The position numbers were made by a program, and so were the translations under genes. Under the pieces are notes generated by a model that saw only the letters and a program-made list of their open reading frames with translations, searched no databases and was not told the DNA's origin. 64,000 nt of DNA. Source: Holtiella tumoricola. Its GTDB lineage: Bacteria > Bacillota > Clostridia > Lachnospirales > Cellulosilyticaceae. Where the stretch lies: contig NZ_JAQIFT010000025.1 in assembly GCF_027857615.1 (NCBI RefSeq), positions 1-64,000 of the forward strand. The letters are read 5' to 3'. The first letter of the stretch is position 1; each line of letters starts with the position of its first letter. This document shows positions 1 through 9,465 of the stretch, piece after piece.

Positions 1-47
1 AGGTTAAAAAAATGGTTATGTTTAGTTTTGAAAGTATAAAAAATTAC

Positions 48-76
48 TTGACATAGTTCAAGTGAAATGATATACT
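48..76 (+). promoter_or_regulatory. Sigma-A promoter of the tRNA array
   Basis: TTGACA at 48-53 and TATACT at 71-76 are separated by 17 bases, close to the ideal housekeeping promoter. Transcription should begin near 83, just ahead of the first tRNA, so the array is probably its own transcription unit and not only read through from an upstream rRNA operon. Confidence 0.85.
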
Positions 77-86
77 TATCAAGTAT

Positions 87-158
87 TCCTCGATAGCTCA
101 GCGGCAGAGCATTCGGCTGTTAACCGAAGGGTCGTAGGTTCGAACCCTACTCGGGGAG
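87..158 (+). tRNA. tRNA-Asn (GTT)
   Basis: A full cloverleaf can be drawn: acceptor TCCTCGA pairs with TCGGGGA, the anticodon loop reads CTGTTAA (GTT), and the T arm contains GTTCGAACC. The 3' CCA is not encoded. First gene of the array. Confidence 0.95.
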
Positions 159-166
159 TTTAATAA

Positions 167-238
167 GGCCCATTGGTCAAGCGGTTAAGACACCGCCCTT
201 TCACGGCGGTAACAGGAGTTCGATTCTCCTATGGGTCA
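167..238 (+). tRNA. tRNA-Glu (TTC)
   Basis: Acceptor GGCCCAT pairs with ATGGGTC. The anticodon stem CCGCC/GGCGG encloses a loop with TTC. CCA is not encoded. Confidence 0.95.
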
Positions 239-270
239 TTGTAAGTTAATAGCAACAGTTCACAGAATAC

Positions 271-343
<73 letters not shown>

Positions 344-350
344 TCAGTGA

Positions 351-424
351 GGGCCCTTAGCTCAGTTGGTTAGAGCATCCGGCTCATAACCGGACGGTCC
401 TGGGTTCGAGTCCCCGAGGGCCCA
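351..424 (+). tRNA. tRNA with CAT anticodon (elongator Met or lysidine-type Ile2)
   Basis: Acceptor GGGCCCT pairs with AGGGCCC and the anticodon loop is CTCATAA. The paired G1-C72 rules out an initiator tRNA, which has an unpaired first position. CAT could mean elongator methionine or an isoleucine tRNA whose C34 is changed to lysidine; I cannot decide from sequence alone. Confidence 0.93.
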
Positions 425-456
425 CTGTAAAACTATTAAATTACATATTTCAGCAA

Positions 457-530
457 GGCCCAGTGGTACAGTTGGTTAGCACGCCGCCCTGTCACGGCGG
501 AGGTCGAGGGTTCGAGTCCCTTCTGGGTCG
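457..530 (+). tRNA. tRNA-Asp (GTC)
   Basis: Acceptor GGCCCAG pairs with CTGGGTC. The anticodon stem CCGCC/GGCGG holds the loop CTGTCAC (GTC). CCA is not encoded. Confidence 0.95.
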
Positions 531-534
531 TTTT

Positions 535-607
535 GGTCGCTTAGCTCAGCTGGGAGAGCACCTGCCTTACAAGCAGGGGGTCATAGGTTCAAGCCCTATA
601 GCGACCA
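535..607 (+). tRNA. tRNA-Val (TAC)
   Basis: Acceptor GGTCGCT pairs with AGCGACC. The anticodon stem CCTGC/GCAGG encloses CTTACAA (TAC). It sits only four bases after the Asp tRNA. Confidence 0.95.
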
Positions 608-614
608 TTAATAT

Positions 615-698
615 GCCCGAGTGGCGGAACTGGCAGACGCACAGGACTTAAAATCCTGCGAGCTAACCCTCGTACCGGTTCGATTCCGGTCTCGGGCA
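615..698 (+). tRNA. tRNA-Leu (TAA)
   Basis: This is a class II tRNA of 84 nt with a long variable arm. Acceptor GCCCGAG pairs with CTCGGGC, and the anticodon stem CAGGA/TCCTG holds the loop CTTAAAA, anticodon TAA. Confidence 0.94.
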
Positions 699-729
699 TA
701 TTTACCAAAAAGATTAAAAATAATATTAT

Positions 730-803
<74 letters not shown>

Positions 804-845
804 TTTCTTTTAATCAAATATAAAAGAATATATAATTAATATCAT

Positions 846-919
<74 letters not shown>

Positions 920-949
920 TTATTTTTTTGCTCAAAAAGTAAGAAAAGT

Positions 950-1022
<73 letters not shown>

Positions 1023-1028
1023 TAATAT

Positions 1029-1070
1029 AAAAGAGGAATTAAAGTAGAATTTACTTTAATTCCTCTTTTT
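1029..1070 (+). terminator. Intrinsic terminator of the tRNA array
   Basis: An 18-bp stem (AAGAGGAATTAAAGTA and its complement, loop about 1047-1051) ends in a run of T at 1066-1070. It closes the tRNA unit and isolates it from the phosphorylase gene. The rest of 1071-1224 holds no gene, and I saw no convincing promoter there. Confidence 0.9.
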
Positions 1071-1224
1071 CGTTTATCTTGTTAGTATTACTTTTAAGCC
1101 TACATCGAGAGAAAGTAAAAAAAATATATATTAAGGTCAATAAATTGCATTTCCAAGTATAGAGATTACCAGTATGATTAGAACATAAACTAAATAAATC
1201 TATATGAAGCATATGGAGGCCTAT

Positions 1225-3387
1225 ATGGAAAATACAAAGAGAATGGGAAGAGTTACAATTCCTACACAAGTAGGATTTGACCAAGAAACAATAGAGCTGA
1301 TTGCTAGATGGGGAGCGGATGCAATAAGAGATTGTGATGGTACTAAGTTACCAGACTCTATTAAAAAGGAAGTTGAAAAAGTATATACAACTTACTTCTT
1401 AACTAGAGGTGACCAAGAATGGGCTTATAGTAATCAAGAAGATCTACAACAATTTTATTTAATGAGTGAATATACCTTAGCTGAAGGGAATACATTAGAA
1501 ATTGATTTATTAAAGGGCTTTTTTGAGCAGCAAATTCGTATTGATGAATTACATGATGCTAAAGAATGGTGGGAAGTTATAGACCGTACAACAGAGGAAC
1601 GTGTAGCAAAAGAAAGCTGGTCTTATAATAATGGAAAAGTAACCATTGAGAATGCTATTCCTTGGCATGAATATACAGTAAGCTTTTTATCTTATGCTAT
1701 TTGGGATCCGACTCAAATGTATAATCATATTACAAATGATTGGGGCGATAAGCTTCATGAGATGCCATATGATGCAAGAAAACCTAAAACACGTGACCAC
1801 ATGCTTAAAATTCTTAAAGAATGGTTGAATGAAAATGAAGATTGTACAGTAGTTCGTTTCACAACATTTTTCTATCATTTCACATTAGTATTTAATGATT
1901 TAGCTAAGGAGAAGTTTGTAGACTGGTTTGGATATAGTGCAAGTATTAGTCCAGATGCTTTAGAAGCTTTTCAACAAGAAAGAGGTTACAAATTAACACC
2001 AGAAGATATTGTTAACAAAGGATACTATAATTCACCATTTTGTGTACCTTCAAAAGCCTATTTAGATTTGTTAGATTTCCAGCAACAATTTGTATGTGAA
2101 CTTGCAGCTAAATGTGTAGAAATGGCACATGAAAGAGGTAAAGAAGCCATGATGTTTTTGGGTGATAACTGGATTGGAACAGAACCATATGGTAAACATT
2201 TTGAAAAAATTAAGTTAGATGCAGTAGTTGGGTCTGTAGGAAGTGGTGCAACACTTCGTATGATTTCAGATATTCCTCATGTTAAATATACAGAAGGGCG
2301 TTTCCTTCCATATTTCTTCCCAGATACATTCCATGAAGGGGGAGATCCGGTAAAGGAGGCCAGAGAAAACTGGCTTTGTGCAAGACGCGCGATTATGCGT
2401 AAGCCTGTTGACCGTATTGGGTATGGTGGTTATTTAAGCTTAGCTGCACAGTTCCCTGACTTTGTAGAGTATGTAGAGCATGTATGTAATGAATTTAGAG
2501 AAATCTATGAGAATATTAATGGAACAAAACCTTATGTAGCACCATTTAAAGTAGCGGTATTAAACTCTTGGGGTAAACTCAGAAGTTGGCAAACACATAT
2601 GGTTGCTCATGCATTATGGTACAAACAAATTTATTCTTATATTGGAATTATTGAAGCTTTAAGTGGTATGGCAGTAGATGTAGAATTTATTAGCTTTGAT
2701 CAAATTAAAGAAGAAGGTATACCAGAAGGAGTGGGTGTTATTATTAATGCTGGTGACGCCGGTACAGCATGGAGTGGCGGAGAAAATTGGAATGATGAGA
2801 AGGTTATTACTACAATCCGTGAATGGGTATATAATGGTGGAGGCTTTATTGGTGTAGGAGAACCATCAGCTTACTTAAAGGGTGGTCATTTCTTCCAGTT
2901 AGCTGATTTACTTGGTGTAGATAAAGAAGTAGGATTTACACTAAGTACAAGAAAGTACAATCAAACACCAATTAAAGATCATTTCCTTCTAGAAGATGTA
3001 ACAGAGCCTTTAGATTTTGGAGAAGGTATGAAGAATATCTATGCTAAGCCAAATGCTACAGTTCTTAATATAGAAAAAGAAGATGTAGGATTAGCAGTTA
3101 ATCAATATGGTAAAGGCAGAGGCATTTATATATCAGGATTGCCATATAGTGCTCAAAATACAAGACTGTTATTACGTGCATGTTACTTTGCAGCATCTAA
3201 GGAAGCGTTATTTAATAGTTGGAGTACGACTAACCCATATACAGAATGTACATATTATCCAGAGACGAAGAAAATGGCAGTTATTAATAACACTTATGAA
3301 GAACAAATAACAACGGTATATTTTGAGGGCGGCAATAAGCAAGAAATTACACTTGAACCAATGGGCATTAAATGGTTTAATATCTAA
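1225..3387 (+). CDS. 1,3-beta-galactosyl-N-acetylhexosamine phosphorylase (GH112)
   Basis: Cytoplasmic enzyme that splits galacto-N-biose and/or lacto-N-biose with phosphate into galactose 1-phosphate and GalNAc or GlcNAc. The whole 720-residue protein follows the known Bifidobacterium LNB phosphorylase pattern, including WHEYTVSFL, VVRFTTFFYHF, KYTEGRFLPYFFPDTF and GYGGYLSLAAQFP. The general acid should be the Asp of MMFLGDNWIGTEP, about residue 314. There is no signal peptide. The open frame extends to 1204, but GGAGG at 1215-1219 sits correctly for the ATG at 1225. A terminator follows, so the gene may be transcribed apart from the transporter, yet it heads the same functional locus. Preference for LNB or GNB cannot be read from the sequence. 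Confidence 0.94.
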   Translation: MENTKRMGRVTIPTQVGFDQETIELIARWGADAIRDCDGTKLPDSIKKEVEKVYTTYFLTRGDQEWAYSNQEDLQQFYLMSEYTLAEGNTLEIDLLKGFFEQQIRIDELHDAKEWWEVIDRTTEERVAKESWSYNNGKVTIENAIPWHEYTVSFLSYAIWDPTQMYNHITNDWGDKLHEMPYDARKPKTRDHMLKILKEWLNENEDCTVVRFTTFFYHFTLVFNDLAKEKFVDWFGYSASISPDALEAFQQERGYKLTPEDIVNKGYYNSPFCVPSKAYLDLLDFQQQFVCELAAKCVEMAHERGKEAMMFLGDNWIGTEPYGKHFEKIKLDAVVGSVGSGATLRMISDIPHVKYTEGRFLPYFFPDTFHEGGDPVKEARENWLCARRAIMRKPVDRIGYGGYLSLAAQFPDFVEYVEHVCNEFREIYENINGTKPYVAPFKVAVLNSWGKLRSWQTHMVAHALWYKQIYSYIGIIEALSGMAVDVEFISFDQIKEEGIPEGVGVIINAGDAGTAWSGGENWNDEKVITTIREWVYNGGGFIGVGEPSAYLKGGHFFQLADLLGVDKEVGFTLSTRKYNQTPIKDHFLLEDVTEPLDFGEGMKNIYAKPNATVLNIEKEDVGLAVNQYGKGRGIYISGLPYSAQNTRLLLRACYFAASKEALFNSWSTTNPYTECTYYPETKKMAVINNTYEEQITTVYFEGGNKQEITLEPMGIKWFNI

Positions 3388-3418
3388 AATTAAATAAATA
3401 AGTAAATAGAAAAAAGAG

Positions 3419-3458
3419 AAAGGCTATAACTTAACAAAGATTAGGTTATAGCTTTTTT
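3419..3458 (+). terminator. Intrinsic terminator after GH112 gene
   Basis: The stem GGCTATAAC/GTTATAGC, extended by A-T pairs and one G-T pair, is followed by T6 at 3453-3458. Confidence 0.88.
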
Positions 3459-3505
3459 GGATTTATAAGTAATTTATAGAAAAATAAATATAAAATAATA
3501 AAATT

Positions 3506-3534
3506 TTGCTAATTTTAAGCTTATAAAGTATAAT
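3506..3534 (+). promoter_or_regulatory. Probable promoter of the first two-component operon
   Basis: TTGCTA (3506-3511) and TATAAT (3529-3534) lie 17 bases apart, downstream of a terminator and upstream of the kinase gene. The -35 matches four of six consensus bases. Confidence 0.5.
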
Positions 3535-3618
3535 TAAGGGTGAATATAATTGTATAAAAGAATTTAAATTATATATAAATAGATTTATGTAAAAATGTAT
3601 AACTTGGGGGAAGATACT

Positions 3619-5370
3619 TTGCGTAAACGACTTAAATTAAAATTGAGAAATATATCTATTGAAAAACGGTTAGCATATGCATTTTTTTTACTTTCATTAA
3701 TTCCAATATTATTTGTAGGGATGTTATCAACGACCATAGCTAAACATTCTATTATTGAGAAGAGCACCAATTATATTGTTCAGCTCATGGATGCAGTAGA
3801 AGATAATCTACAAAACAAATTAAAAGGGTATGAAGGTTTTCTAAATGAATTAATGGTCAATTCATTAGTACAGCGTAGTTTTCAAGTGGATGATATAGCA
3901 ACTAATGCAGATAAGGCGAAAATGAATAATCAAATTAATGACATGCTTATTACAAAGATGTCATCCTATCCTTATATACGAGATATGAAAATGATTAATC
4001 TAGGAGGAGAAGTCATTTATCAACGTGGCTATTTGTTAAATGATGATACACATATAAAAAGTATTGTTAACTCTATAAATCATATAGGTGGGGGTGTACA
4101 ATGTTTCAAGCAATCGATTTATGGAGAAGACTATATTGTACTATCTAAAAAGATTAATTCAGCCTATACCCAAAAAGAAGTAGGATATATTGTTCTTATT
4201 ATTAAAGAGGATGCTGTTAGAGTAATCTATGAGGAAATAGATTTAGGAAAAGGAGCAAATGTTTATTTAGTAGATAACAACCAACAAATTATTTCATCAC
4301 AATATGAAGTAGAAGAAGATATATTTAGTGAAAGATTATTAAAGAGCTATAGAGAGTCTAAAAAGCAGGGACAGGATTATTTTGAGTATGTAGAAGGGAA
4401 AAACCACTATACTGTTGTAGGAGGAAGTATAAAGACATTTGGAATAGATTGTATAGCTACTATCCCTAATGATCATTTTTTAACAGAGATTAAAGAAATG
4501 GAAAGAAGTGTAGTGGGTATCATTATTATATGCTTTTTCCTATCCATAGTTTCGTCTAAGATTATTTGTAAAAGTATTATTGATCCTTTGAAAAAGCTAA
4601 AAGGTTATATTAGTAGTGCTATGGAGGACAAGTTTAATACAGCTTATATAGATGATAGTCCAGATGAACTAGGAGTACTTGGAAGAAACTATGTCCAGAT
4701 TACTAATGAAATGCATGAGATGATTCAGAAGATTGCAAGGGATGAAAAAGAGCGTAGAGAACTAGAGTTAAATATGTTACAAGCTCAGATTAACCCTCAT
4801 TTCTTATTTAATACATTAAATTCTCTAAGATGGATTGCTATGATGAGTGGGGCAGATAGTGTAAGTGAAGGTATTTTAGCACTTTCTGACCTATTAAAAA
4901 ATACAATTATTCAAAAAGCACAGTACATAACTATTGCAAATGAACTAGAAAATGTTAAGAACTACATACTTATTCAGAAACTACGTTATGGTGATTCTTT
5001 TAAATTAGATCTACATGTAGATAAAGCATTAATGAACTATAATACATTAAAATTTATTTTACAACCTATTGTTGAGAATGCCATTATTCATGGTATTCGT
5101 TCAGATGAAAGTTTATTGACTATTAGTATAAGCATAAAAGAAGAAAAAGAAGGGCTATTTATTGAAGTAAATGATGATGGTAAAGGCTTTGATATCACAC
5201 AGATGGAGGGTAGTGAAGGAAAGGATATTAGATTATCAGGTATAGGTATTAATAATGTTATTGATCGTATACGTATTAACTTTGGAGAACCATATGGCGT
5301 ACAAATTAACAGTGAAATAGGAGAAGGTACACAGGTTAAACTATATATACCAAAACTGGGGGAGGTTTAA
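3619..5370 (+). CDS. YesM-type sensor histidine kinase, GNB/LNB locus
   Basis: Membrane sensor kinase, 583 residues. Order: cytoplasmic tail, TM1 about residues 16-39, an extracellular sensing region of about 250 residues (Cache-like position, fold not verified), TM2 about 295-317, HAMP-like linker, then a His_kinase domain with phospho-acceptor in QINPHFLFN (His about 394) and an HATPase_c domain (NAIIHGI, NDDGKGFD, GIGINNV). I prefer the TTG start at 3619: GGGGGAA at 3606-3612 lies six bases before it, whereas the in-frame ATG at 3595 has no such site. The response regulator gene begins directly after the stop codon. The ligand is likely the disaccharide or a binding-protein complex, by context only. 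Confidence 0.9.
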   Translation: MRKRLKLKLRNISIEKRLAYAFFLLSLIPILFVGMLSTTIAKHSIIEKSTNYIVQLMDAVEDNLQNKLKGYEGFLNELMVNSLVQRSFQVDDIATNADKAKMNNQINDMLITKMSSYPYIRDMKMINLGGEVIYQRGYLLNDDTHIKSIVNSINHIGGGVQCFKQSIYGEDYIVLSKKINSAYTQKEVGYIVLIIKEDAVRVIYEEIDLGKGANVYLVDNNQQIISSQYEVEEDIFSERLLKSYRESKKQGQDYFEYVEGKNHYTVVGGSIKTFGIDCIATIPNDHFLTEIKEMERSVVGIIIICFFLSIVSSKIICKSIIDPLKKLKGYISSAMEDKFNTAYIDDSPDELGVLGRNYVQITNEMHEMIQKIARDEKERRELELNMLQAQINPHFLFNTLNSLRWIAMMSGADSVSEGILALSDLLKNTIIQKAQYITIANELENVKNYILIQKLRYGDSFKLDLHVDKALMNYNTLKFILQPIVENAIIHGIRSDESLLTISISIKEEKEGLFIEVNDDGKGFDITQMEGSEGKDIRLSGIGINNVIDRIRINFGEPYGVQINSEIGEGTQVKLYIPKLGEV

Positions 5371-6933
5371 ATGTATAACGTATTAATAGTAGATGATGAG
5401 AAGATTATTCGTATAGGTATGAGAACGATTATAGATTGGGAAGCTTATGGATTTAGGGTAGCAGAAATTGTAAGTGATGGAGAGCAGGCTTTAGAGATTA
5501 TAGAAAATCAAGAAATTGATTTAGTTATAACAGATATTAAAATGCCTAAGATGGATGGTATACAGCTAGTGAAGGCACTTAAAGAGAGAGAGTTTGAAGG
5601 ACAAATTATTATGCTTACAAGCTATGGCGAATTCGACTTAACACGTGAGTGCCTTAGATATGGTGTGCATGATTATTTATTAAAAGGAACATTACGTTCC
5701 TCTGAACTTGCTCAGGCCTTAGAAGCTGTACAGCCTAAGTTAAAGAAAAGAGTAGCGAAGACACAAGAAGTAGACCAAGAAGGAAAGCAAAAAGAACAAG
5801 AACTTATAAAAGAGATTATTCCAAAGGTACTAAAAGATACAACCTTTACACCACCAGTAGCAGCATTTGGAAAGAGCTATCAATTTTTAGTGATTAAACA
5901 TATCAAAAGTAAGTTTGAACAAGAAAGAAATATGGATAGAACACTTAAAGATTATGGTACAGCTATACAAAATATTATATCAGAGGTTCTACCTAAGAGA
6001 GGCAAACCTTTTTTAGTATTTGAAGGGGATTGGTGCTTATATAGTTTGCCAACATCAAGTGAGATGAGTCATCAAGAGGTCCTTAAGATTAGCCTACAGA
6101 TACAGAATTTGATTAAACTATATACTAACATAAAGGTTATAGGGGTAATTGGCAGGTCTATCTATACAACTCATGACTTGGTAGACTCTATAGAAAAATG
6201 TATGCAAGTTGCGGGAATGGCCTTTTACTGTGGGTATCAAGATGTATTAAAAGAAGAAAAAGTTCATGGACTTAAAGACTATAAATTTAAAGATAAAAGT
6301 ACCTATGAAAAGCAGTTACATAGTGCTATGAAAAAGGGAAGCTATGCAGAAGCAATACATACGTTAGAAGCCTATATAGAGAAGTTAAGAGAATACTATA
6401 TTCCGCAAAAACAAGTAGAGCAGATTCTAAATAATATCTTGCATAGATTTATATTAGACTATGGCATTTACTTAGATAAAAATAAGGAGCACTTAGAAAA
6501 TATTATTGATAAATATAGAAAGAGTACCTTATTAGAGGAATATCATGCATTGATTAATGAACTTATTTATACTATTTGTACTTATATGGAACAAGTGAGG
6601 GATAAACATTATCGCAAAGAGATTGTAGAAATCATGGATTATGTAGAAGAGCATATTGGTGAAAAGATTACTTTGGCCTCTATAGCCAGCCAAGTAAATA
6701 TGAATGAGAGCTATATAAGTAGGCTTTTTAAGAATGAAACAGGCATGAATATTATTAACTATATAAACATACGCAAAATGGAAAAAGCCAAGGAACTTTT
6801 AAGTGAAAAGAATATGATTGTTAAGGATGTAGCTTATGCATTAGGATTTGAGGAACAATCTTATTTTAATAGGATGTTTAATAAATACTTTGGTGTAAAT
6901 CCAAAGGAGTATAAAAAATGTACAAATACATAA
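5371..6933 (+). CDS. YesN-type response regulator with AraC HTH, GNB/LNB locus
   Basis: Cytoplasmic transcription factor of 520 residues. The receiver domain (1-120) has Asp8/Asp9, the phospho-acceptor Asp55 in VITDIKMPKMDG, and the conserved Lys in YLLKG. A helical linker of about 290 residues leads to a C-terminal AraC-type double helix-turn-helix (about 420-518) with ASIASQVNMNESYISRLFK and VAYALGFEEQSYFNRMF. It starts at the base after the kinase stop, so the pair is translated together. It probably activates the binding-protein/permease promoter at 6988-7016 and perhaps the sulfatase operon. Confidence 0.92.
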   Translation: MYNVLIVDDEKIIRIGMRTIIDWEAYGFRVAEIVSDGEQALEIIENQEIDLVITDIKMPKMDGIQLVKALKEREFEGQIIMLTSYGEFDLTRECLRYGVHDYLLKGTLRSSELAQALEAVQPKLKKRVAKTQEVDQEGKQKEQELIKEIIPKVLKDTTFTPPVAAFGKSYQFLVIKHIKSKFEQERNMDRTLKDYGTAIQNIISEVLPKRGKPFLVFEGDWCLYSLPTSSEMSHQEVLKISLQIQNLIKLYTNIKVIGVIGRSIYTTHDLVDSIEKCMQVAGMAFYCGYQDVLKEEKVHGLKDYKFKDKSTYEKQLHSAMKKGSYAEAIHTLEAYIEKLREYYIPQKQVEQILNNILHRFILDYGIYLDKNKEHLENIIDKYRKSTLLEEYHALINELIYTICTYMEQVRDKHYRKEIVEIMDYVEEHIGEKITLASIASQVNMNESYISRLFKNETGMNIINYINIRKMEKAKELLSEKNMIVKDVAYALGFEEQSYFNRMFNKYFGVNPKEYKKCTNT

Positions 6934-6987
6934 CCATTATATGAAGTGCAGTGTAAAAATTATACAAAACGTAGTAAATAAAGTTTA

Positions 6988-7016
6988 TTTAAAATTAACC
7001 TAATGTTTACTATAAT
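6988..7016 (+). promoter_or_regulatory. Promoter of the sugar-transport operon
   Basis: TATAAT at 7011-7016 has a weak -35, TTTAAA at 6988-6993, at 17-base spacing. A poor -35 fits activation by the adjacent AraC-type regulator, whose site would lie upstream between 6935 and 6985. Confidence 0.5.
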
Positions 7017-7060
7017 CTAATTAGAAAAGCGAAACAGCTTCATCTAAGGAGGAAATTACT

Positions 7061-8446
7061 GTGAAAAGAAAATTTATTGCAACTTTAATGGCAACAGCAG
7101 TTATGGGATCAATGTTTACAGGATGTTCAAGTACGACACAACCAGAGACACCAAGTCAAACTCCAGATACACAAACAACTCAGGAAGCTCCAAAAACAGA
7201 AGAGCCAGCAGATTCAGCAGAAAAACAAGTATTAGATATTGCAGTATTTGAAGGTGGATATGGTAGAGCTTACTGGGATGCAGTAGCAGAAGCTTTTGAA
7301 AAACAAAATCCAAATGTAGATGTAGTAGTAAATGCCAATCCTGAAATTGGTGAAATCATTCGTCCAGACTTATTATCAGGCAATGCACCAGACTTTATCT
7401 ACTTACCATCAACTAATAAATCAGGTATTACAGATGCATTAGTAAAAGATAAACTTTTAGCAGATCTTTCAGACGTATTTGCGGATTCTGAGATTAAAGA
7501 TAAAATGTTACCAGGATTTATTGATAACGTAGCAACACAACCTTATGGAGATGGTAAAGTTTATTTAGCACCACTTTATTACTCAACAACAGGTCTTTTC
7601 TATAACAAAACAGTATTCGAACAAAATAATTGGGATGTACCAGTAACATGGGATGAATTCTTCGCTCTTGGAGATAAAGCGAAAGAAGCAGGACGCTCAC
7701 TCTTTACATACCAAGGTCTTGCACCAGGTTACTTAGAAGCTGTACTTTTACCAGCTATTACAGCTAAAGTTGGTCCAGATAACTTTATCAAAGCACTTAA
7801 CTATGAAGATGGTGCTTGGGAACAACCAGGTATTGTAGAAGCAATGGATAAAATTGCTCAGATTGCAACAGGTGGTTACTTAATGGATGGTACAGTAGCA
7901 CTTAGCCATACACAAGCTCAACAACAATGGTTAAAAGGAGATGCTCTTTTCATTCCATGTGGTAGTTGGTTAGAAGGTGAAATGGCAGATTCTCCAAGAG
8001 AAGATGGATTTGAATGGGGATTCACAGCTGCACCAGTATTTGATAAAAATGATACAAAATATGTATTTACTACAGTAGAAGAAATGTTTATTCCAGCAGC
8101 ATCTGATAATGTAGCTCTTGCAAAGGAATTCTTAAAATTCCAATATTCAGATGAAGCAGTAGCACTTAATGCACAAAATGCTAAAGGTATTCCACCAGTA
8201 AAAGATGCAGCAGAACAACTTAAAGATGTTGTATCACCAGCAACTTATGAAACATACAAATTATTTGACCAAGGGTATGAACCATCTATCTTAAGATTTG
8301 GTAGTGTTCAAGGTACAGAAGTTAGCCCAAGAAATGAATTATTTGGTCAAGCAGCATCTGTTATGAATGGTGAAATGACAGGAGCACAGTGGGCAGCGCA
8401 TATGGAAAGTGTATCTGATTCAGTTAGAGATTACGTAGTAAAATAA
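7061..8446 (+). CDS. Extracellular solute-binding lipoprotein, probable GNB/LNB importer
   Basis: Lipid-anchored sugar-binding protein of a CUT1 ABC transporter, 461 residues. A lipoprotein signal peptide with lipobox FTGC puts the lipid on Cys22. A Thr/Pro/Glu-rich linker (23-55) precedes a family 1 binding-protein fold that includes DFIYLPS, TWDEFFALGDKAKEAG, and a C-terminal VSPRNELFGQAASV. Start is GTG with AAGGAGG eight bases upstream. It resembles N-acetylglucosamine/diacetylchitobiose (NgcE-like) binding proteins, which fits a HexNAc disaccharide. A hairpin directly after the gene should raise its level over the permeases. Confidence 0.88.
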   Translation: MKRKFIATLMATAVMGSMFTGCSSTTQPETPSQTPDTQTTQEAPKTEEPADSAEKQVLDIAVFEGGYGRAYWDAVAEAFEKQNPNVDVVVNANPEIGEIIRPDLLSGNAPDFIYLPSTNKSGITDALVKDKLLADLSDVFADSEIKDKMLPGFIDNVATQPYGDGKVYLAPLYYSTTGLFYNKTVFEQNNWDVPVTWDEFFALGDKAKEAGRSLFTYQGLAPGYLEAVLLPAITAKVGPDNFIKALNYEDGAWEQPGIVEAMDKIAQIATGGYLMDGTVALSHTQAQQQWLKGDALFIPCGSWLEGEMADSPREDGFEWGFTAAPVFDKNDTKYVFTTVEEMFIPAASDNVALAKEFLKFQYSDEAVALNAQNAKGIPPVKDAAEQLKDVVSPATYETYKLFDQGYEPSILRFGSVQGTEVSPRNELFGQAASVMNGEMTGAQWAAHMESVSDSVRDYVVK

Positions 8447-8470
8447 CAATAATTTATCGGAGCAAGTAAC

Positions 8471-8506
8471 GGGAGAGGTATGTTTTTTGCCACCTCTCCT
8501 TTTTTT
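8471..8506 (+). terminator. Intra-operon hairpin/attenuator after the binding-protein gene
   Basis: The stem GGAGAGGT (8472-8479)/ACCTCTCC (8492-8499) is followed by T7. No promoter is evident before the permease at 8543, so partial read-through is likely, giving more binding protein than permease. Confidence 0.85.
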
Positions 8507-8542
8507 GCCCAGAATACTAAGTTTAATGGAGGAGATAGCGAT

Positions 8543-9454
8543 ATGATCAGTCTAAAAAAGCTTATGCCTAAAAAACAACGTACTCGCAATAACATAGCCA
8601 TTGCGCTATCATTAATACCTGCGTTATGCCTCTACACTTTATTTGTGATTTATCCAACGTTTGATGTATTTAAAACCTCTCTTTTTCAATGGAGTGGATT
8701 ATCACCAACTAAGACTTTTGTAGGATTTGATAACTTTATCAGGCTATTTAATGATCCCAAATTTTGGTTAGCACTTAAAAACACATTGTTCTTATTAGTC
8801 GTATGTACGATTATTACAATGTTTTTATCTTTATTTTTTGCAGCAGCACTTACACAAACAAAACTTAAGGAGAAAAATTTCTACCGTGTACTTTTCTTCT
8901 TCCCCAATGTTCTATCTATCGTAGTTATTGGTGTACTTTTTAGTAATATTTATGAACCGAATACAGGAATCTTAAATTCATTATTAAGAGGGATAGGACT
9001 AGATAACTTAGCAAAACCATGGTTAGGATCAGGGAGCACGGTACTGTGGGCAATAGCAATTGCTATGGTATGGCAAGCAGTTGGCTACTATATGGTTATG
9101 TACATGGCTGGTATGGACGGTATCTCACCTGAGTTATATGAAGCTGCAGATATTGATGGAGCTGGTAAAGCAACACAGTTTTTTAAAATCACCATTCCAA
9201 TGATTTGGAGTATCATTCGTGTAACTATGGTATTCTTCATTACTTCAACACTTAATATGAGTTTCTTATTTGTAAATGTTATGACAGATGGTGGGCCTAA
9301 TAGTCAATCAGAAGTACTTCTTACATATATGTACAGACAGGCATTTACAAATTCAAACTTTGGGTATGCGATGGCAATTGCAGTAATTATCTTTGTAATC
9401 GCCTTTACACTTGCAATCATTAGTAATCTTTTAACTAAAAATAAAGGGGCATAG
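8543..9454 (+). CDS. CUT1 sugar ABC transporter permease (MalF-like)
   Basis: Inner-membrane permease, 303 residues with six predicted membrane spans. The EAA loop that touches the ATPase is ELYEAADIDGAGKATQFFKITIP. The reading frame runs back to 8480, but that stretch is the terminator hairpin. GGAGGAG at 8528-8534 and eight-base spacing select the ATG at 8543. It pairs with the permease at 9466. No ATP-binding subunit is encoded nearby, as usual for CUT1 systems of Firmicutes that share an MsmK-type ATPase. Confidence 0.92.
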   Translation: MISLKKLMPKKQRTRNNIAIALSLIPALCLYTLFVIYPTFDVFKTSLFQWSGLSPTKTFVGFDNFIRLFNDPKFWLALKNTLFLLVVCTIITMFLSLFFAAALTQTKLKEKNFYRVLFFFPNVLSIVVIGVLFSNIYEPNTGILNSLLRGIGLDNLAKPWLGSGSTVLWAIAIAMVWQAVGYYMVMYMAGMDGISPELYEAADIDGAGKATQFFKITIPMIWSIIRVTMVFFITSTLNMSFLFVNVMTDGGPNSQSEVLLTYMYRQAFTNSNFGYAMAIAVIIFVIAFTLAIISNLLTKNKGA

Positions 9455-9465
9455 GAGGTGACCTT

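Noticed and set aside
8480..8542. N-terminal extension of the first permease
   Set aside because: The extra 21 codons are the terminator hairpin; a good ribosome-binding site fits the ATG at 8543.
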